Shown here piece by piece: positions 43,424-52,774 of a stretch of 64,000 nt of DNA; position 1 is the first letter of the stretch, and the number at the start of each line of letters is the position of its first letter. This DNA is from Planctomycetota bacterium (GTDB lineage Bacteria > Planctomycetota > UBA1135): the NCBI GenBank assembly GCA_027623295.1, contig JAQBXR010000003.1, positions 92,705 to 156,704 of the forward strand, written 5' to 3'. The translations under genes and the position numbers were made by a program. The notes below the pieces were generated by a model, which searched no databases, was not told where the DNA came from, and saw nothing but the letters and a program-made list of their open reading frames with translations.

Positions 43424-44735
43424 TGGACGACAAGATGTGCGCGGCTTCTGTGCGGTAAGCGGATAGTGCGGGGACTAGACCGGCAACCGCTCCAGCTAGA
43501 GTAACTGCAAGAATCAATTCAAGTTCTGCGATTCCGATTGACGGTGACAGGCTGACTCCCGTTTGCACTTGCACCTGACCGGATACCGCGAAAATCAAAA
43601 GGCCTGCTAAGCCTAATCCGGCACACCCTCCTAGTAAGGCAAGTATTGCGGATTCACAGGTCACTAAACCCAGAATGGTGCTTCGCTTGGCCCCGAGAGC
43701 GCGTAAAACCGCAAACTCGCGACGCCTTGCTCCCATTGTGTTGTAAATCGCAACCATCACTCCGACCAGGGCAACCACCACAATTAGGGCCGTGATCCAA
43801 CGCAAAATCAAATCACCTGCACCGAGAATCGCAAACAAGTTACGGACTTCAACGCTCGGGTAAATCGCCATCGTGTCTAGGCGATCATTCACGGAACGAT
43901 AAATGCCGGTGCGATAGAACCCGGCTTTGGTGCGCATCATGACCGCGCTTAATCCGCGCGGGTCACGTGCGCCGCCCTCTTTCATGCCGGCAATCGGTTC
44001 GTGCCCATCGATAACGTAGTAAGCGCCAATCGGAATCAAGACGGCGCGGTCTATTGGAGTCCCAGTTGGCGCCAAGATGCCCACGATTTCGGACTCCCCG
44101 TCTTCATGAGACTCAGAAACCCCTTCCACTCCATGACTTGGATGAAAGTGATCGCCAACTTTTAAGCCCGTACTCTGCGCAACCTTTGCCCCAAGCACCG
44201 CACGAAATAGGTTCGCTTCATGTTCTTCATGATGCGTTCCCCCTTCATGGCCTGCCTCGTGCTCTACCAATTCAGCCTTTAACTCGGCAAAGTCATCGCT
44301 CGAATAAACAAAGCCGCCACCTGATGAGAATTCCAAGGCCTCTTCTTTCTGGTGACTAATCAACTTCACGTCATCAAAGAAGTTGCCAGTGATTCCCACA
44401 ATCCGGTGACCGCGATAACTATCCCCAACCGCCAAGGGCACCGACCACAGGACACCCGGAGTCGCGGCGATTTCTTGGTAAGCCTCGTAGGGGAGATTAC
44501 CCTGGCTTTGCCCCATGTGATAAAGCGCATTCAGGGTCAGCTGTAAACTTGATCCCTTGGCGCCGACCAACATGTCGCACATGGAAGCCGAACGCTGGAA
44601 GCCCACTTCACTGGCCTCGCGGAGTGCGCCGACGGTTGCGAACAATCCGACTCCTAAGGAAACCGAAAGTCCGGTGAGCCAAGAAGCCAGGCGTCGACGG
44701 CCAAGGTTGCGTAAAACTAAAGAATGGAATCTCAT
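43416..44735 (-). CDS. FtsX/MacB-like ABC permease with His-rich periplasmic loop
   Basis: 439 aa: one N-terminal membrane helix, a large periplasmic domain, three C-terminal helices (DLILRWITALIVVVALVGVM onward). The periplasmic domain has a histidine/acid-rich stretch, VEHEAGHEGGTHHEEHEAN followed by DHFHPSHG, suggestive of divalent-metal binding. RREFAVLRALGAKRSTIL is the FtsX-family coupling region. Overlaps both neighbours by a few bases. Such proteins do mechanotransmission or lipoprotein/metal trafficking rather than ordinary import. Confidence 0.83.
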   Translation of the reverse strand: MRFHSLVLRNLGRRRLASWLTGLSVSLGVGLFATVGALREASEVGFQRSASMCDMLVGAKGSSLQLTLNALYHMGQSQGNLPYEAYQEIAATPGVLWSVPLAVGDSYRGHRIVGITGNFFDDVKLISHQKEEALEFSSGGGFVYSSDDFAELKAELVEHEAGHEGGTHHEEHEANLFRAVLGAKVAQSTGLKVGDHFHPSHGVEGVSESHEDGESEIVGILAPTGTPIDRAVLIPIGAYYVIDGHEPIAGMKEGGARDPRGLSAVMMRTKAGFYRTGIYRSVNDRLDTMAIYPSVEVRNLFAILGAGDLILRWITALIVVVALVGVMVAIYNTMGARRREFAVLRALGAKRSTILGLVTCESAILALLGGCAGLGLAGLLIFAVSGQVQVQTGVSLSPSIGIAELELILAVTLAGAVAGLVPALSAYRTEAAHILSSNV

Positions 44736-45382
44736 CGCAATTCCTCCACGCGCACCGTGCGCTCAAAGGCGGAAGCCACATCTGAGTCGTGCGTTGCGCA
44801 AACCACCGTGATGCCTTGTTCAATCGCAGTTTTCAGCATCAGATCGAGGACTTGATGGCCGGTTTGGCGATCCAAGGCGCCGGTTGGCTCATCAGCTAAC
44901 AATATTTTTGGCTTGTTAACAAGGGCGCGCGCAAAAGCAACGCGCGCTTGTTGCCCCACGGAAAGCTGGCTTGGTAGATAGTGCTTCCGTTCACCAAGTC
45001 CAACTAGCTTGAGCAGGGCATCGGCGCGGCCTTCTTCTAGGTGGCCCTTTGCGAACAGGGCGCCAAGCTCTACGTTCTCCAAAACCGTATATCCCTCCAA
45101 CAAATGAAAGGTCTGGAACACATATCCAATATGGCCAGCGCGAAAACGGTCCCGCTGTGCCTCGGAAAGCTTGGCGAGGTCCGTACCGTCGATTTCAACC
45201 ACACCAGAATCGGGGATCAAAAGGCCGCTAAGCAGATTTAGAAGGGTCGTTTTGCCGGAACCACTTTCGCCCATAAGTGCAACGCGCTCACCGGCTTCCA
45301 GCTGCCATGTATCAAAGGAGAGCACCGGCGAGGCGTCGGCATCGTTCTTGTAACTTTTGCGGATGTTCTGGAGGTGAATCAT
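44732..45382 (-). CDS. LolD/MacB-type ABC ATPase
   Basis: About 216 aa. [20 protein letters not shown], Walker [28 protein letters not shown], signature LSVGQQARV, Walker [14 protein letters not shown]-loop CATHDSDVA. The ATG at 45382 gives the family start; another ATG 12 bp upstream is possible. First gene of a minus-strand unit ATPase-permease-DUF3299, probably with FIST. No recognisable Zur box was found in the short spacer before it. Confidence 0.86.
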   Translation of the reverse strand: MIHLQNIRKSYKNDADASPVLSFDTWQLEAGERVALMGESGSGKTTLLNLLSGLLIPDSGVVEIDGTDLAKLSEAQRDRFRAGHIGYVFQTFHLLEGYTVLENVELGALFAKGHLEEGRADALLKLVGLGERKHYLPSQLSVGQQARVAFARALVNKPKILLADEPTGALDRQTGHQVLDLMLKTAIEQGITVVCATHDSDVASAFERTVRVEELR

Positions 45383-45450
45383 GGGCGGGTGCATTCGCGC
45401 TGGAGGTTAGAATACGGGACTCGGGCCACTTTGCTTGCCCCCTTAGGGAC

Positions 45451-47499
45451 ATGAGTCAGTACAACATTAAGAAATTCGCAGTCATCGGCGCCGGAAACAT
45501 GGGCTCCGGCATCGCCCAGAAAATCGCTACCGAGGGTCATCCTTGTATTCTCGTCGATCTGGACGATGAAAAGGTAGAACGGGGCATGAACATTATCCGG
45601 GATTTACTCGCACAAGGTGTGGAGCGGAAAGTTTTTCGCCCACAGCAAGTAGAGAATATTCTGAGTAACTTGCGCGGCACCAGCGATTGGTCCGAACTCG
45701 CCGATGTGGACTTAGTCATCGAAGCCGTGTTCGAAGATGTCGACGTCAAGCGTTCCGTGTTCGAGCGTCTTTCTAAAAACTGTAAAGACACCGCGATTCT
45801 CGCTACCAATACTTCCAGCTTTTACGTGCGCGATTTAGTGAATGCCGTAACCCATCCGGAACGATTGATCGGCCTGCATTACTTCTTCCACCCTGCGAAA
45901 AACCGCTTGGTAGAAGTCATCGGCCATGAAGGGACTTCGCCGGAAGTCTATGCTGCTGCCTGGGCTTCCCAGGAGGCGATTGGCAAAACTCCAATCTGGT
46001 CCGCCGACGCACCGGGCTTTGTGGTTAACCGTTACTTTGTGCCATGGGTCAACGAAGGCGTGCGCTTGTTAGGCGAGGGCGTTGCAAACCTTGCAACCAT
46101 TGATTGGGCTGCGAAGAAAGCCTTTGGGGTAGGCATGGGACCGTTCGAATTAATGAACGTGACCGGCGTTCCAATTTCTATGCACGCCGCCAACACGCTT
46201 GGCGCAACGCTTGGAGATTTCTATGCACCAGGCCAGGCACTGGTTGATTTCTGTGCCACCGGTGAACGCAACTGGGATCTGGAAGGAGAAGTTGACGAAA
46301 GCCAGTACGACGCCATCGCGGATCGCATGCTGGGTGTTACCTTTTATGTTGCCTCCAAGTTGGTGGATGAAGGTGTAGCTTCCGTGGAAGACACGGACAT
46401 TGGCGCGCGGGTTGGTTTGCGCTGGCCTGCTGGTCCATTCGAAATGCTCAACAACGCTGGCATCGAACGTTCGCGCTTGTTGGCGGAAGCAGTGGCTGGC
46501 TCATACGGCCTCCATTTGCCTAAAATGCTCGTGAATGCAGGAAGTCATGGCATTCCAATTGAGTTGGTTTCGCTAAACGATGTCCACGGTGTGGGAGAAG
46601 TTCGCTTCAACCGCCCCGCCACCATGAATGCTTTGGACAACACCATGCTTGTTCAGTTCGATGGCAAGCTACAACTTGCACGCGCTACGGGTAAGCCATT
46701 CGTCTTGCGTGGAACCGGCAAGGCCTTTGTTGCAGGCGCAGACATTAAATTCTTCGTTGATTCCTTGAACAACGACAACTACTCCGCGATTGCCGAGTTT
46801 GCCGGTTACGGTCAGAAGCTCTTTGCAACCCTCGCCGGTGGAGAGCATGCAACTGTTTCTCGCCTGCATGGCCTCGCTCTTGGCGGTGGCGCGGAAATGG
46901 CCCTCTCTACGGACTACATTGTCGCTTCACCCAACGCCGTTATTGGGTTTCCTGAGACCAGCATTGGCATCTTCCCTGGACTGGGAGGCAGTCAACGCCT
47001 TCCGCGCCGCATTGGGTATCCGCTGGCGAAGTACTTACTTTACACCGGACAAATGTTGGACGCTCGCACCGCGCTTTCCATTGGCCTGATTGATGACGTC
47101 GCCGACTTTGCAGAGCTCGATGCCACCTGTCACTCATGGGCGAAAAAGCGTTCTGTCGAAGTTCGCGAGACTCCAACTGCTTGCAGCAACCCAAAGCTAC
47201 AAGCTGTTTGGAATTTCTTTGATCAGTACAGCGTGGATGAAATCCTTTCTGGAGAAGCCGACTGCATGGGTGATCCTGGATTGGAAAAAGCCGTCAAGCG
47301 TATGGGACAAAAGTCTTATCACGCCTTGAAGCTTTGCGAAGCCTTGTTTGTCGAAGGCGCTCACCTCGAGCTCGATCGTGCACTGGAATTGGAGTCGCGT
47401 GATTTGTCCACCGCCTTCAACCACGCCGATGCCATAGAAGGGCTTAGTGCTTTGTTGGAAGGGCGGCGTCCGAACTTCCAACAGCCGGCCTTCGCTTAA
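45451..47499 (+). CDS. 3-hydroxyacyl-CoA dehydrogenase / enoyl-CoA hydratase fusion
   Basis: 682 aa fatty-acid beta-oxidation-type enzyme with the domains in HAD-then-ECH order, opposite to FadB. Dehydrogenase: FAVIGAGNMGSGIAQKIATEG (NAD-binding) and GLHYFFHPAKNRLVEVIGH, then two HAD C-terminal domains. Hydratase from about residue 375: GVGEVRFNRPATMNALDN, AGADIKFF, LHGLALGGGAEMAL (oxyanion hole), PETSIGIFPGLGGSQRL (catalytic Glu). The ATG at 45451 fits; the long upstream extension is antisense to the ABC gene. Similar HAD-ECH fusions occur in archaea and some bacteria. No thiolase nearby. Confidence 0.88.
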   Translation: MSQYNIKKFAVIGAGNMGSGIAQKIATEGHPCILVDLDDEKVERGMNIIRDLLAQGVERKVFRPQQVENILSNLRGTSDWSELADVDLVIEAVFEDVDVKRSVFERLSKNCKDTAILATNTSSFYVRDLVNAVTHPERLIGLHYFFHPAKNRLVEVIGHEGTSPEVYAAAWASQEAIGKTPIWSADAPGFVVNRYFVPWVNEGVRLLGEGVANLATIDWAAKKAFGVGMGPFELMNVTGVPISMHAANTLGATLGDFYAPGQALVDFCATGERNWDLEGEVDESQYDAIADRMLGVTFYVASKLVDEGVASVEDTDIGARVGLRWPAGPFEMLNNAGIERSRLLAEAVAGSYGLHLPKMLVNAGSHGIPIELVSLNDVHGVGEVRFNRPATMNALDNTMLVQFDGKLQLARATGKPFVLRGTGKAFVAGADIKFFVDSLNNDNYSAIAEFAGYGQKLFATLAGGEHATVSRLHGLALGGGAEMALSTDYIVASPNAVIGFPETSIGIFPGLGGSQRLPRRIGYPLAKYLLYTGQMLDARTALSIGLIDDVADFAELDATCHSWAKKRSVEVRETPTACSNPKLQAVWNFFDQYSVDEILSGEADCMGDPGLEKAVKRMGQKSYHALKLCEALFVEGAHLELDRALELESRDLSTAFNHADAIEGLSALLEGRRPNFQQPAFA

Positions 47500-47729
47500 A
47501 GCTTGGCTTGTAGACGGGTTGCGCCACCTGACGCAATCCGTCCATCAAGCATGCGAAGAACGCGGCTGGTGCGCTCGGCCAGCCCCTCATCGTGCGTCAC
47601 CACAATTACGGTGGTGCCACGTTGATGCAAGCCTTTACTGGAACCTCGAACCGAGCCTCTACCTTGCCAATTGGCGGCGAAAACAAGAATCGCCAAGGAT
47701 ACGAGGATTAGGAGGGCTTTCTTTATGAC
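47496..47729 (-). pseudogene. Deletion scar: adaptor N-terminus joined to ABC-ATPase C-terminus
   Basis: The frame reads KKALLILVSLAILVFAANWQ, a membrane anchor like MacA/HlyD adaptors, then after about 15 residues GTTVIVVTHDEGLAERTSRV and LRMLDGRIAS, the H-loop and tail of a MacB/LolD ATPase. MacA-type and MacB-type genes are normally adjacent, so a single internal deletion would make this. The expected start codon position is ATA. Not likely functional. Confidence 0.6.
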
Positions 47730-47731
47730 GG

Positions 47732-48373
47732 TTAGGGGGCGAGCCGCTCGACTATCCAGTCAGGGCCCGGTTCTTGCTTACGATAACGGAACCTATCGTG
47801 CAGGCGATTTTCTCGACCTTGCCAGAACTCAATGGTCTCCGGGAAAATACGATACCCACCCCATTTCTCAGGCATTGGAATTTCACCTCCGGCCAACTTG
47901 TCGATGGCTTCTCGCAACTTTCCTTCTAGCATTCTGCGGGAAGTGATGACGGAGCTTTGCGGTGAAATCCAAGCACCAAGTTGACTGCCTCGTGGCCTTG
48001 TAGCGAAGTACTTCATGGACTCCATTTTGGAGATTTTTTCCGCACGGCCGGTAATTTTAATTTGACGCTCGAGGGGGAGCCAATGACAAAGCATCGCGAC
48101 TTGCGGGTTTTCTTCTATTTGCCGCGCCTTCTTGCTTGCGTAATTAGTGAAGAAGACAAAGCCCTCTTCATCGAACAATTTCAACAAAACCGTGCGTATG
48201 CTTGGCGCACCATCAGCCGAGGCGGTGGCCAAGCTAAAGGCACTTGGATCCCCAAGCCCAGAATTGCACGCTTGTTCAAACCAAACCCCAAACTGATGCA
48301 TTGGGTTGGCGTGAAGTTCTTCACGCTTTAAGCCGATCCGGCTGTATTCTCGTCGCAGGTCGCCTAAATCCAT
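47732..48373 (-). CDS. pdxH: Pyridoxamine 5'-phosphate oxidase
   Basis: 213 aa FMN enzyme producing pyridoxal 5'-phosphate. MDLGDLRREYSRIGLKREEL, PSIRTVLLKLFDEEGFVFFTNY, WLPLERQIKITGRAEKIS, FATRPRGSQLGAWISPQS and EFWQGRENRLHDRFRYR are diagnostic, and the C-terminal substrate residues are intact. The ATG at 48373 matches the family start; the extension to 48460 does not. Follows the S41 peptidase gene by 16 bp. Confidence 0.93.
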   Translation of the reverse strand: MDLGDLRREYSRIGLKREELHANPMHQFGVWFEQACNSGLGDPSAFSLATASADGAPSIRTVLLKLFDEEGFVFFTNYASKKARQIEENPQVAMLCHWLPLERQIKITGRAEKISKMESMKYFATRPRGSQLGAWISPQSSVITSRRMLEGKLREAIDKLAGGEIPMPEKWGGYRIFPETIEFWQGRENRLHDRFRYRKQEPGPDWIVERLAP

Positions 48374-48389
48374 GGACTCTGATTTTCGC

Positions 48390-49724
48390 TTAATAGGGCG
48401 ACGGTTTCCAGTCGAAGTTTTTAGGTTCATAAGGAACGGCGCTCGTCGGCCAATCTTCAAACAGCAGAAGCGCTTTTAGGATGAGGGTGTCATTACCAGC
48501 GGCCAAGTGCTGAGGATCAAATTCCACGAGTTCATGGGGTTGAATGCCAAGCCCCTCAATCCCTTTACCGTCCTGCCAACGACTCTTATTCGAATAACGG
48601 CTGACGTAAAGTTGAAACTTTCCGGACGGCAGGTCGAGAGTGGTTTTCGATGCCGACATACTTGCGGTCGGACTCTCTCCAATCATGTAAGCGCGCCCCT
48701 CTTCTTTGAACATTCCACTCGCTGTTTCGCCAGCGCTGACCACTGTTCCATCAACAATCACGATTATGGGTCCGCCATATTGCGATGTACCTGTGCTAGA
48801 AATCAACTTCACAAAACTCATTTTCTTGCCACCAGGAACAAGGCGACCAAGCAAGTCATCGTGGTCAAAGCCACCGCCACTATTACCGCGGAAATCCAGA
48901 ATGAGTCCTGGGGGGTTCCCCACTTTCTCCATGGCGGCGTCTACTTGTTCGGCAAGATCAGCCTTGCATCGCCGGATGTACAAGTAGCCGTACCCACCCG
49001 GCAGAATGCAATGCGACACATCTTTGTCTCCCTCTAGCCCTTCCGGCCAAAAAGCTGGGCCAGGCATGGGAATACTGGACTTGCTGAAAGAGATGGTGCG
49101 CTTTTTCATTTTCCCGTCCGGCTGCTTTACCTCAAGCTTCATGCGCGAACCTGTTGGCCCAGACAATCCCCAATGCGTGGCCCAAAAAAATGCTTGGTGA
49201 TCGGTCGACCATGAAATGAGATCACGCGCCACCTCAACCTTGGCTTCGATCCACTTGGCCGGTTTTTCACCGTCGATTTTTACGATTTCCGACCCGGGCA
49301 ATAAATTGGCATCCTTCGCCGGACCAGCCACCGCTTTGACATAGTACTTTTCCCCAATTCTACAAATCGCCAAGCCTGAACCGCCTCGGGAAATCGATGG
49401 GTCATAGCGGGAATCATCTTCCGGCCATTTCAGGCCCTTGCTTCGTTCCGTGAGGCGGACCTGTGCATGCCCATCTTCGAGGCGCGCCAGCAGTTGCACT
49501 AAAAGAACAGACTCCTCCTGATCAGTTTTTACTTTTTCCCCACGCTTGGCAAATTCCTTTTCAATCTTCTTGAAAGAGATTTCTTTACTCTTCAAAAGAT
49601 CGCCACATTCCTTTTCGATTTGCTCGAGCGCAGAGTCCATATCCTCTTCGTAGGGCGACTGCGTAAATTCCATGTTCACCTCGAGGGAACATAAGGAAAA
49701 GGCGAGGGCGAGGGCGGTAATCAT
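48390..49724 (-). CDS. S41-family (C-terminal processing-like) serine peptidase
   Basis: About 444 aa. Short signal peptide (ITALALAFSLCSLEV), charged helical region, PDZ-like segment (AICRIGEKYYVKAVAGPAKD to LLPGSEIVKIDG), then the tail-specific peptidase core: YGYLYIRR, GLILDFRGNSGGGFDHDDLL and IIVIVDGTVVSAGETASGMF with the catalytic Ser in SAGE. Predicted periplasmic. The ATG at 49724 lies one base after the stop of the small membrane protein upstream. Confidence 0.82.
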   Translation of the reverse strand: MITALALAFSLCSLEVNMEFTQSPYEEDMDSALEQIEKECGDLLKSKEISFKKIEKEFAKRGEKVKTDQEESVLLVQLLARLEDGHAQVRLTERSKGLKWPEDDSRYDPSISRGGSGLAICRIGEKYYVKAVAGPAKDANLLPGSEIVKIDGEKPAKWIEAKVEVARDLISWSTDHQAFFWATHWGLSGPTGSRMKLEVKQPDGKMKKRTISFSKSSIPMPGPAFWPEGLEGDKDVSHCILPGGYGYLYIRRCKADLAEQVDAAMEKVGNPPGLILDFRGNSGGGFDHDDLLGRLVPGGKKMSFVKLISSTGTSQYGGPIIVIVDGTVVSAGETASGMFKEEGRAYMIGESPTASMSASKTTLDLPSGKFQLYVSRYSNKSRWQDGKGIEGLGIQPHELVEFDPQHLAAGNDTLILKALLLFEDWPTSAVPYEPKNFDWKPSPY

Positions 49725-49725
49725 C

Positions 49726-50040
49726 TCAAAGGAACAGGATACGCACTCCAAGGAGGAGCGCCATGCCGAGAAGTATTCCTCGGCAAATCCAAAGTCCTAA
49801 GGGTGGTTTTGCGCATCCACCTGTCGCCCATTCCATTTTTGCCTGATACAGGGCTACGCTTACCCACAAGGCTCCGGCACAAGTAAGGCTGAATAGGGCG
49901 CCCATCCATGCTCCGCATAACAACTGAACCAAACCAATACTTGCGGAGGCGCTTCCCAGCATCATTCTGCACCACTCCCGCGACATTCCTTGTGGAAGGT
50001 TTTGGGGGGGTGTAGCTACGGGGCCAGAGGACGTCGCCAT
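49726..50040 (-). CDS. Small membrane protein of unknown function
   Basis: 104 aa with three hydrophobic segments (SASIGLVQLLCGAWMGALFS, LTCAGALWVSVALYQAK, LWICRGILLGMALLLGVRIL). I do not recognise a family. Tight spacing with the S41 peptidase gene suggests co-expression. ATG 50040 is clear; the 126 bp upstream (50041-50166) shows no gene. Confidence 0.55.
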   Translation of the reverse strand: MATSSGPVATPPQNLPQGMSREWCRMMLGSASASIGLVQLLCGAWMGALFSLTCAGALWVSVALYQAKMEWATGGCAKPPLGLWICRGILLGMALLLGVRILFL

Positions 50041-50166
50041 GCAAGTTTGAGACGCTAAAACCTTAGGGTTTTTCGCCGCACTGACACCTTATCAATCTGA
50101 ATAGCAAAGAAACTGAATTAGTTGCAATTAGATTTAACATTGCAACTTCCTACTGGCTCTAGTGCC

Positions 50167-50564
50167 TTAGGCGTCGACTTCAGAATGAAGGGCCAATCGG
50201 TTACCTTCGCTGTCCCTGATTAGCGCGCGGAAACCATGTGGCCCAATCGGATGCACGTCTTCAAGAACCTCCGCGCCTTGGTTTTTCGCCTTAGTTACGG
50301 CATCGCGAATGCGGCCGTGAACGTTTAGGTAGAGCAAAATTCCGGTATCGCGAGCTACTTCTTCGGGCTTGCGCACCAAACAGCCGCCATTCCCCCCTTC
50401 GTGAGCCAACACCGCAAAAACCATTCCCTCGAATTCGTGCACACTCACTTCAATCGCGAGCACTTCTTGATAGAACTTCACTGCTCGGTCAAGTTCAACA
50501 ACAGGAATGTCAAACCAAACGGCTCGATTGTGATCGCGATTGAGGCTGCTTATAAGGTTTTCAT
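50167..50564 (-). CDS. VOC (glyoxalase/bleomycin-resistance) family protein with disturbed start
   Basis: One VOC domain: VWFDIPVVELDRAVKFYQEV, then MVFAVLAHEGGNGGCLV, ILLYLNVHGRIRDAVTKAKN and FRALIRDSEGNRLALHSE. The conserved N-terminal strand lies upstream of the first canonical start in frame (GTG 50481). The only nearby ATG (50562-50564) is one base out of frame behind a run of four A; one extra A would give MKNLISSLNRDHNRAVWFD. Either a recent frameshift, a sequencing error, or a non-standard start. It follows the MscS stop directly. Function unknown. Confidence 0.6.
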
Positions 50565-50565
50565 C

Positions 50566-51846
50566 TTACTGCGTCCTCTGGCTGAGAGATGAAATATCTG
50601 CTCCACTTGGCCGCTGGTAAACCTTAAGACCAAACTCGGGCACCACCGCAATGAGGTGATCGAAAATATCACCGATGATAGCTTCGTAATACGACCATCG
50701 TTGCTCTGCGCTAAAAACGTAAATTTCAATCGGCACCCCTTCAGGTCCCGGCGCAAGTTGGCGCACAAGAAAGGTCATGTCTTGGCGAATCTGCGGGTGG
50801 TTCCTGAGATAGCTCTCCACGTATGCGCGAAAAGTTCCAAGGTTTGTAAGGCGGCGACCATTGACCGGGCACTCTAGGTTCACGCCATTTTCCTTGTTCC
50901 ACTTTTGAACCTCGTTTGATTTTTTTTCTAGGTACCCCTGAATATATTGAATATCGCGCAGCCCAGAAATCTCTTCTTGGTTTAAAAGATGAACACTACC
51001 CATGTCTAAAGAAATCGATCGCTTAATGCGACGGCCCCCTGACTCAGACATGCCGCGCCAGTTTTTAAAACTGTCGCTCATAAAAGCATAGGTTGGAACC
51101 GTTGAGATTGTTTTATCCCAATTCTGGATTTTCACGGTATTCAAACTTATTTCAACAACATCGCCGTCGGCTCCGAACTTGGGAAGCTCCACCCAATCAC
51201 CAACGCGCACCATGTCGTAACTTGCAATCTGAATACTTGCAACAAATCCAAGAATAGAATCTTTAAAAACCAATAGGATGACCGCGGTCATGGCACCGAG
51301 ACCGGTCAACAGGACCAGCGGTGAGCGGTCCATCATGATGCCTAAGGCCACAATGAAGACCGTCAGCCATATGAGTAACTTTATGACTTGGGCATAACTG
51401 CCCATCGGTTTGTCGCGGGTTGCTTTTCGATTGCCGGCCAATTCAACGAGGCAATCCAAAAATGCACCAGCAGATCGTGCACCGGCCAAAATCATCCACA
51501 CCGTGGATGCGCGCATAACGAAAGCTTCCCAGGCGAGGTTTTCCACTCCGAACAAAACGTTCGACGCATAATAGAAAACTAAAGCCGGTGCTAAATGGGA
51601 GAGCCTTACAAATACCCCGTGCTTTACCAAAAGGTCGTCCCACTGCACTTTGCTGCGGTGAATCAGCAAGTGGACCACGCGCACCAACACGCGTTTGGTT
51701 AAGAAATTGGCAAGCCAGGCTGCTGCAAAAACGGCAGACCAGGTAAGAATCCATTCTGCCGTTTCCGACTGAACAAATCCTTCCCACCAACTGACTGCAC
51801 TTGGAGGAAGCAACTCCATTTCAGGGGTGATTTCCCCGTTTTGCAT
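50566..51846 (-). CDS. MscS-family mechanosensitive channel (YbdG-like)
   Basis: 426 aa. Four or five N-terminal helices, then the pore-lining helix and beta-domain: LVLLTGLGAMTAVILLVFKD, ILGFVASIQIASYDMVRVGD, WVELPKFGADGDVVEISLNT and VPTYAFMSDSFKNWR. The long insertion in the cytoplasmic part and the end EIYVFSAEQRWSYYEAIIGD match the YbdG/MscM subfamily. The ATG overlaps the stop of the nuclease gene (TAATG). Confidence 0.86.
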   Translation of the reverse strand: MQNGEITPEMELLPPSAVSWWEGFVQSETAEWILTWSAVFAAAWLANFLTKRVLVRVVHLLIHRSKVQWDDLLVKHGVFVRLSHLAPALVFYYASNVLFGVENLAWEAFVMRASTVWMILAGARSAGAFLDCLVELAGNRKATRDKPMGSYAQVIKLLIWLTVFIVALGIMMDRSPLVLLTGLGAMTAVILLVFKDSILGFVASIQIASYDMVRVGDWVELPKFGADGDVVEISLNTVKIQNWDKTISTVPTYAFMSDSFKNWRGMSESGGRRIKRSISLDMGSVHLLNQEEISGLRDIQYIQGYLEKKSNEVQKWNKENGVNLECPVNGRRLTNLGTFRAYVESYLRNHPQIRQDMTFLVRQLAPGPEGVPIEIYVFSAEQRWSYYEAIIGDIFDHLIAVVPEFGLKVYQRPSGADISSLSQRTQ

Positions 51847-52763
51847 TACTTCGCGGCGTCAGGACATAAGGCGCGGAAACGACACCACCCACATTTTTCC
51901 TCTTCGGGCGAGGCGGGCCAGTTTTCCATTATGAGGTCATCTACATCTGGATCGTAATGAACGTCCATCATTTCGCGAAGGCTCGAAGACATTTCATCTT
52001 GCGCGTGTGACAAACGATCTAGATCTACCGGGATGGGCTGGATCTGCTCTTCGCCAAGATAGGCGGCATACAACACGATGTTCTCTGGATCCACCGACCA
52101 CTTCTCACATGCGTACAAGGCATAAGTGTGAAGTTGGAAAATGTCGGCATCGCGCGGTTTGCCCGTTTTCCAATCCCATATGTGTACGCGGTCACCCTCG
52201 GAGTATGCAAAGTCTGGCACTGCATAAATCTTGGTGCCGAGATACTGATACGTATCCATGGTTTCCAAAGAGCGCCAGTTGTCTGGATGCGCGTCGCGTA
52301 CAGGCGCGAGCTCTGGTGCAGTCATGAAGTAGTTTGCGCATCGCTCGAGCAATGCTCGAGCGGCTTCGGTGCGTTCCTTAGGGATTGGAACTTCGTAATG
52401 GTGCTCAAGCAAATGCGTGCTTTTATTTGGCCGCGCTTTCCAACCATCGGAGGCAGACTCGCGCCAACCCTCACGAAACAAATCTACCGCTTCCTCGTAA
52501 AGCTCTTTTGCGGTCATGGCGGTGCCCTCTTTCCTTAGCTGGAACCAGCGTTCGATGGCACGATGCATGCAATCGCCCGCATAAGCTGGTAGCGACGTCA
52601 GGCACTTGTGCACCATGATGTCGTACTTCTCGCCGTGTGGTTTTTCTGTCCACCAACCCCAGGAGGCATAGCGCCCGTACCAGTTTTCCCGGCGGCAGCG
52701 TTCAAACTCCTTTGCCCGGCTTGCGGACCAAGAAAGCTCACATTGGAATTGTTTGGTTGCCAT
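51846..52763 (-). CDS. PD-(D/E)XK nuclease, Cas4/RecB-like with probable Fe-S cluster
   Basis: 305 aa. SWSASRAKEFERCRRENWYGRY provides an N-terminal Cys; the catalytic core is TKIYAVPDFAYSEGDRVHIW followed by DWKTGKPRDADIFQLHTYA (D...DxK plus QxxxY). The C-terminus CGWCRFRALCPD supplies three more Cys, the 1+3 pattern of 4Fe-4S RecB/Cas4 nucleases. There is no CRISPR array or cas gene in the window, and the neighbours are housekeeping genes. A DNA-repair role is possible but not shown. Confidence 0.78.
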   Translation of the reverse strand: MATKQFQCELSWSASRAKEFERCRRENWYGRYASWGWWTEKPHGEKYDIMVHKCLTSLPAYAGDCMHRAIERWFQLRKEGTAMTAKELYEEAVDLFREGWRESASDGWKARPNKSTHLLEHHYEVPIPKERTEAARALLERCANYFMTAPELAPVRDAHPDNWRSLETMDTYQYLGTKIYAVPDFAYSEGDRVHIWDWKTGKPRDADIFQLHTYALYACEKWSVDPENIVLYAAYLGEEQIQPIPVDLDRLSHAQDEMSSSLREMMDVHYDPDVDDLIMENWPASPEEEKCGWCRFRALCPDAAK

Positions 52764-52774
52764 GATTGTAATGC

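Noticed and set aside
45277..45450. Upstream extension of the HAD-ECH fusion frame
   Set aside because: Overlaps the divergent ABC ATPase gene; the NAD-binding domain begins right after the ATG at 45451.
51846..52763. CRISPR-associated Cas4
   Set aside because: No repeats, spacers or other cas genes in the window; context is a housekeeping operon.
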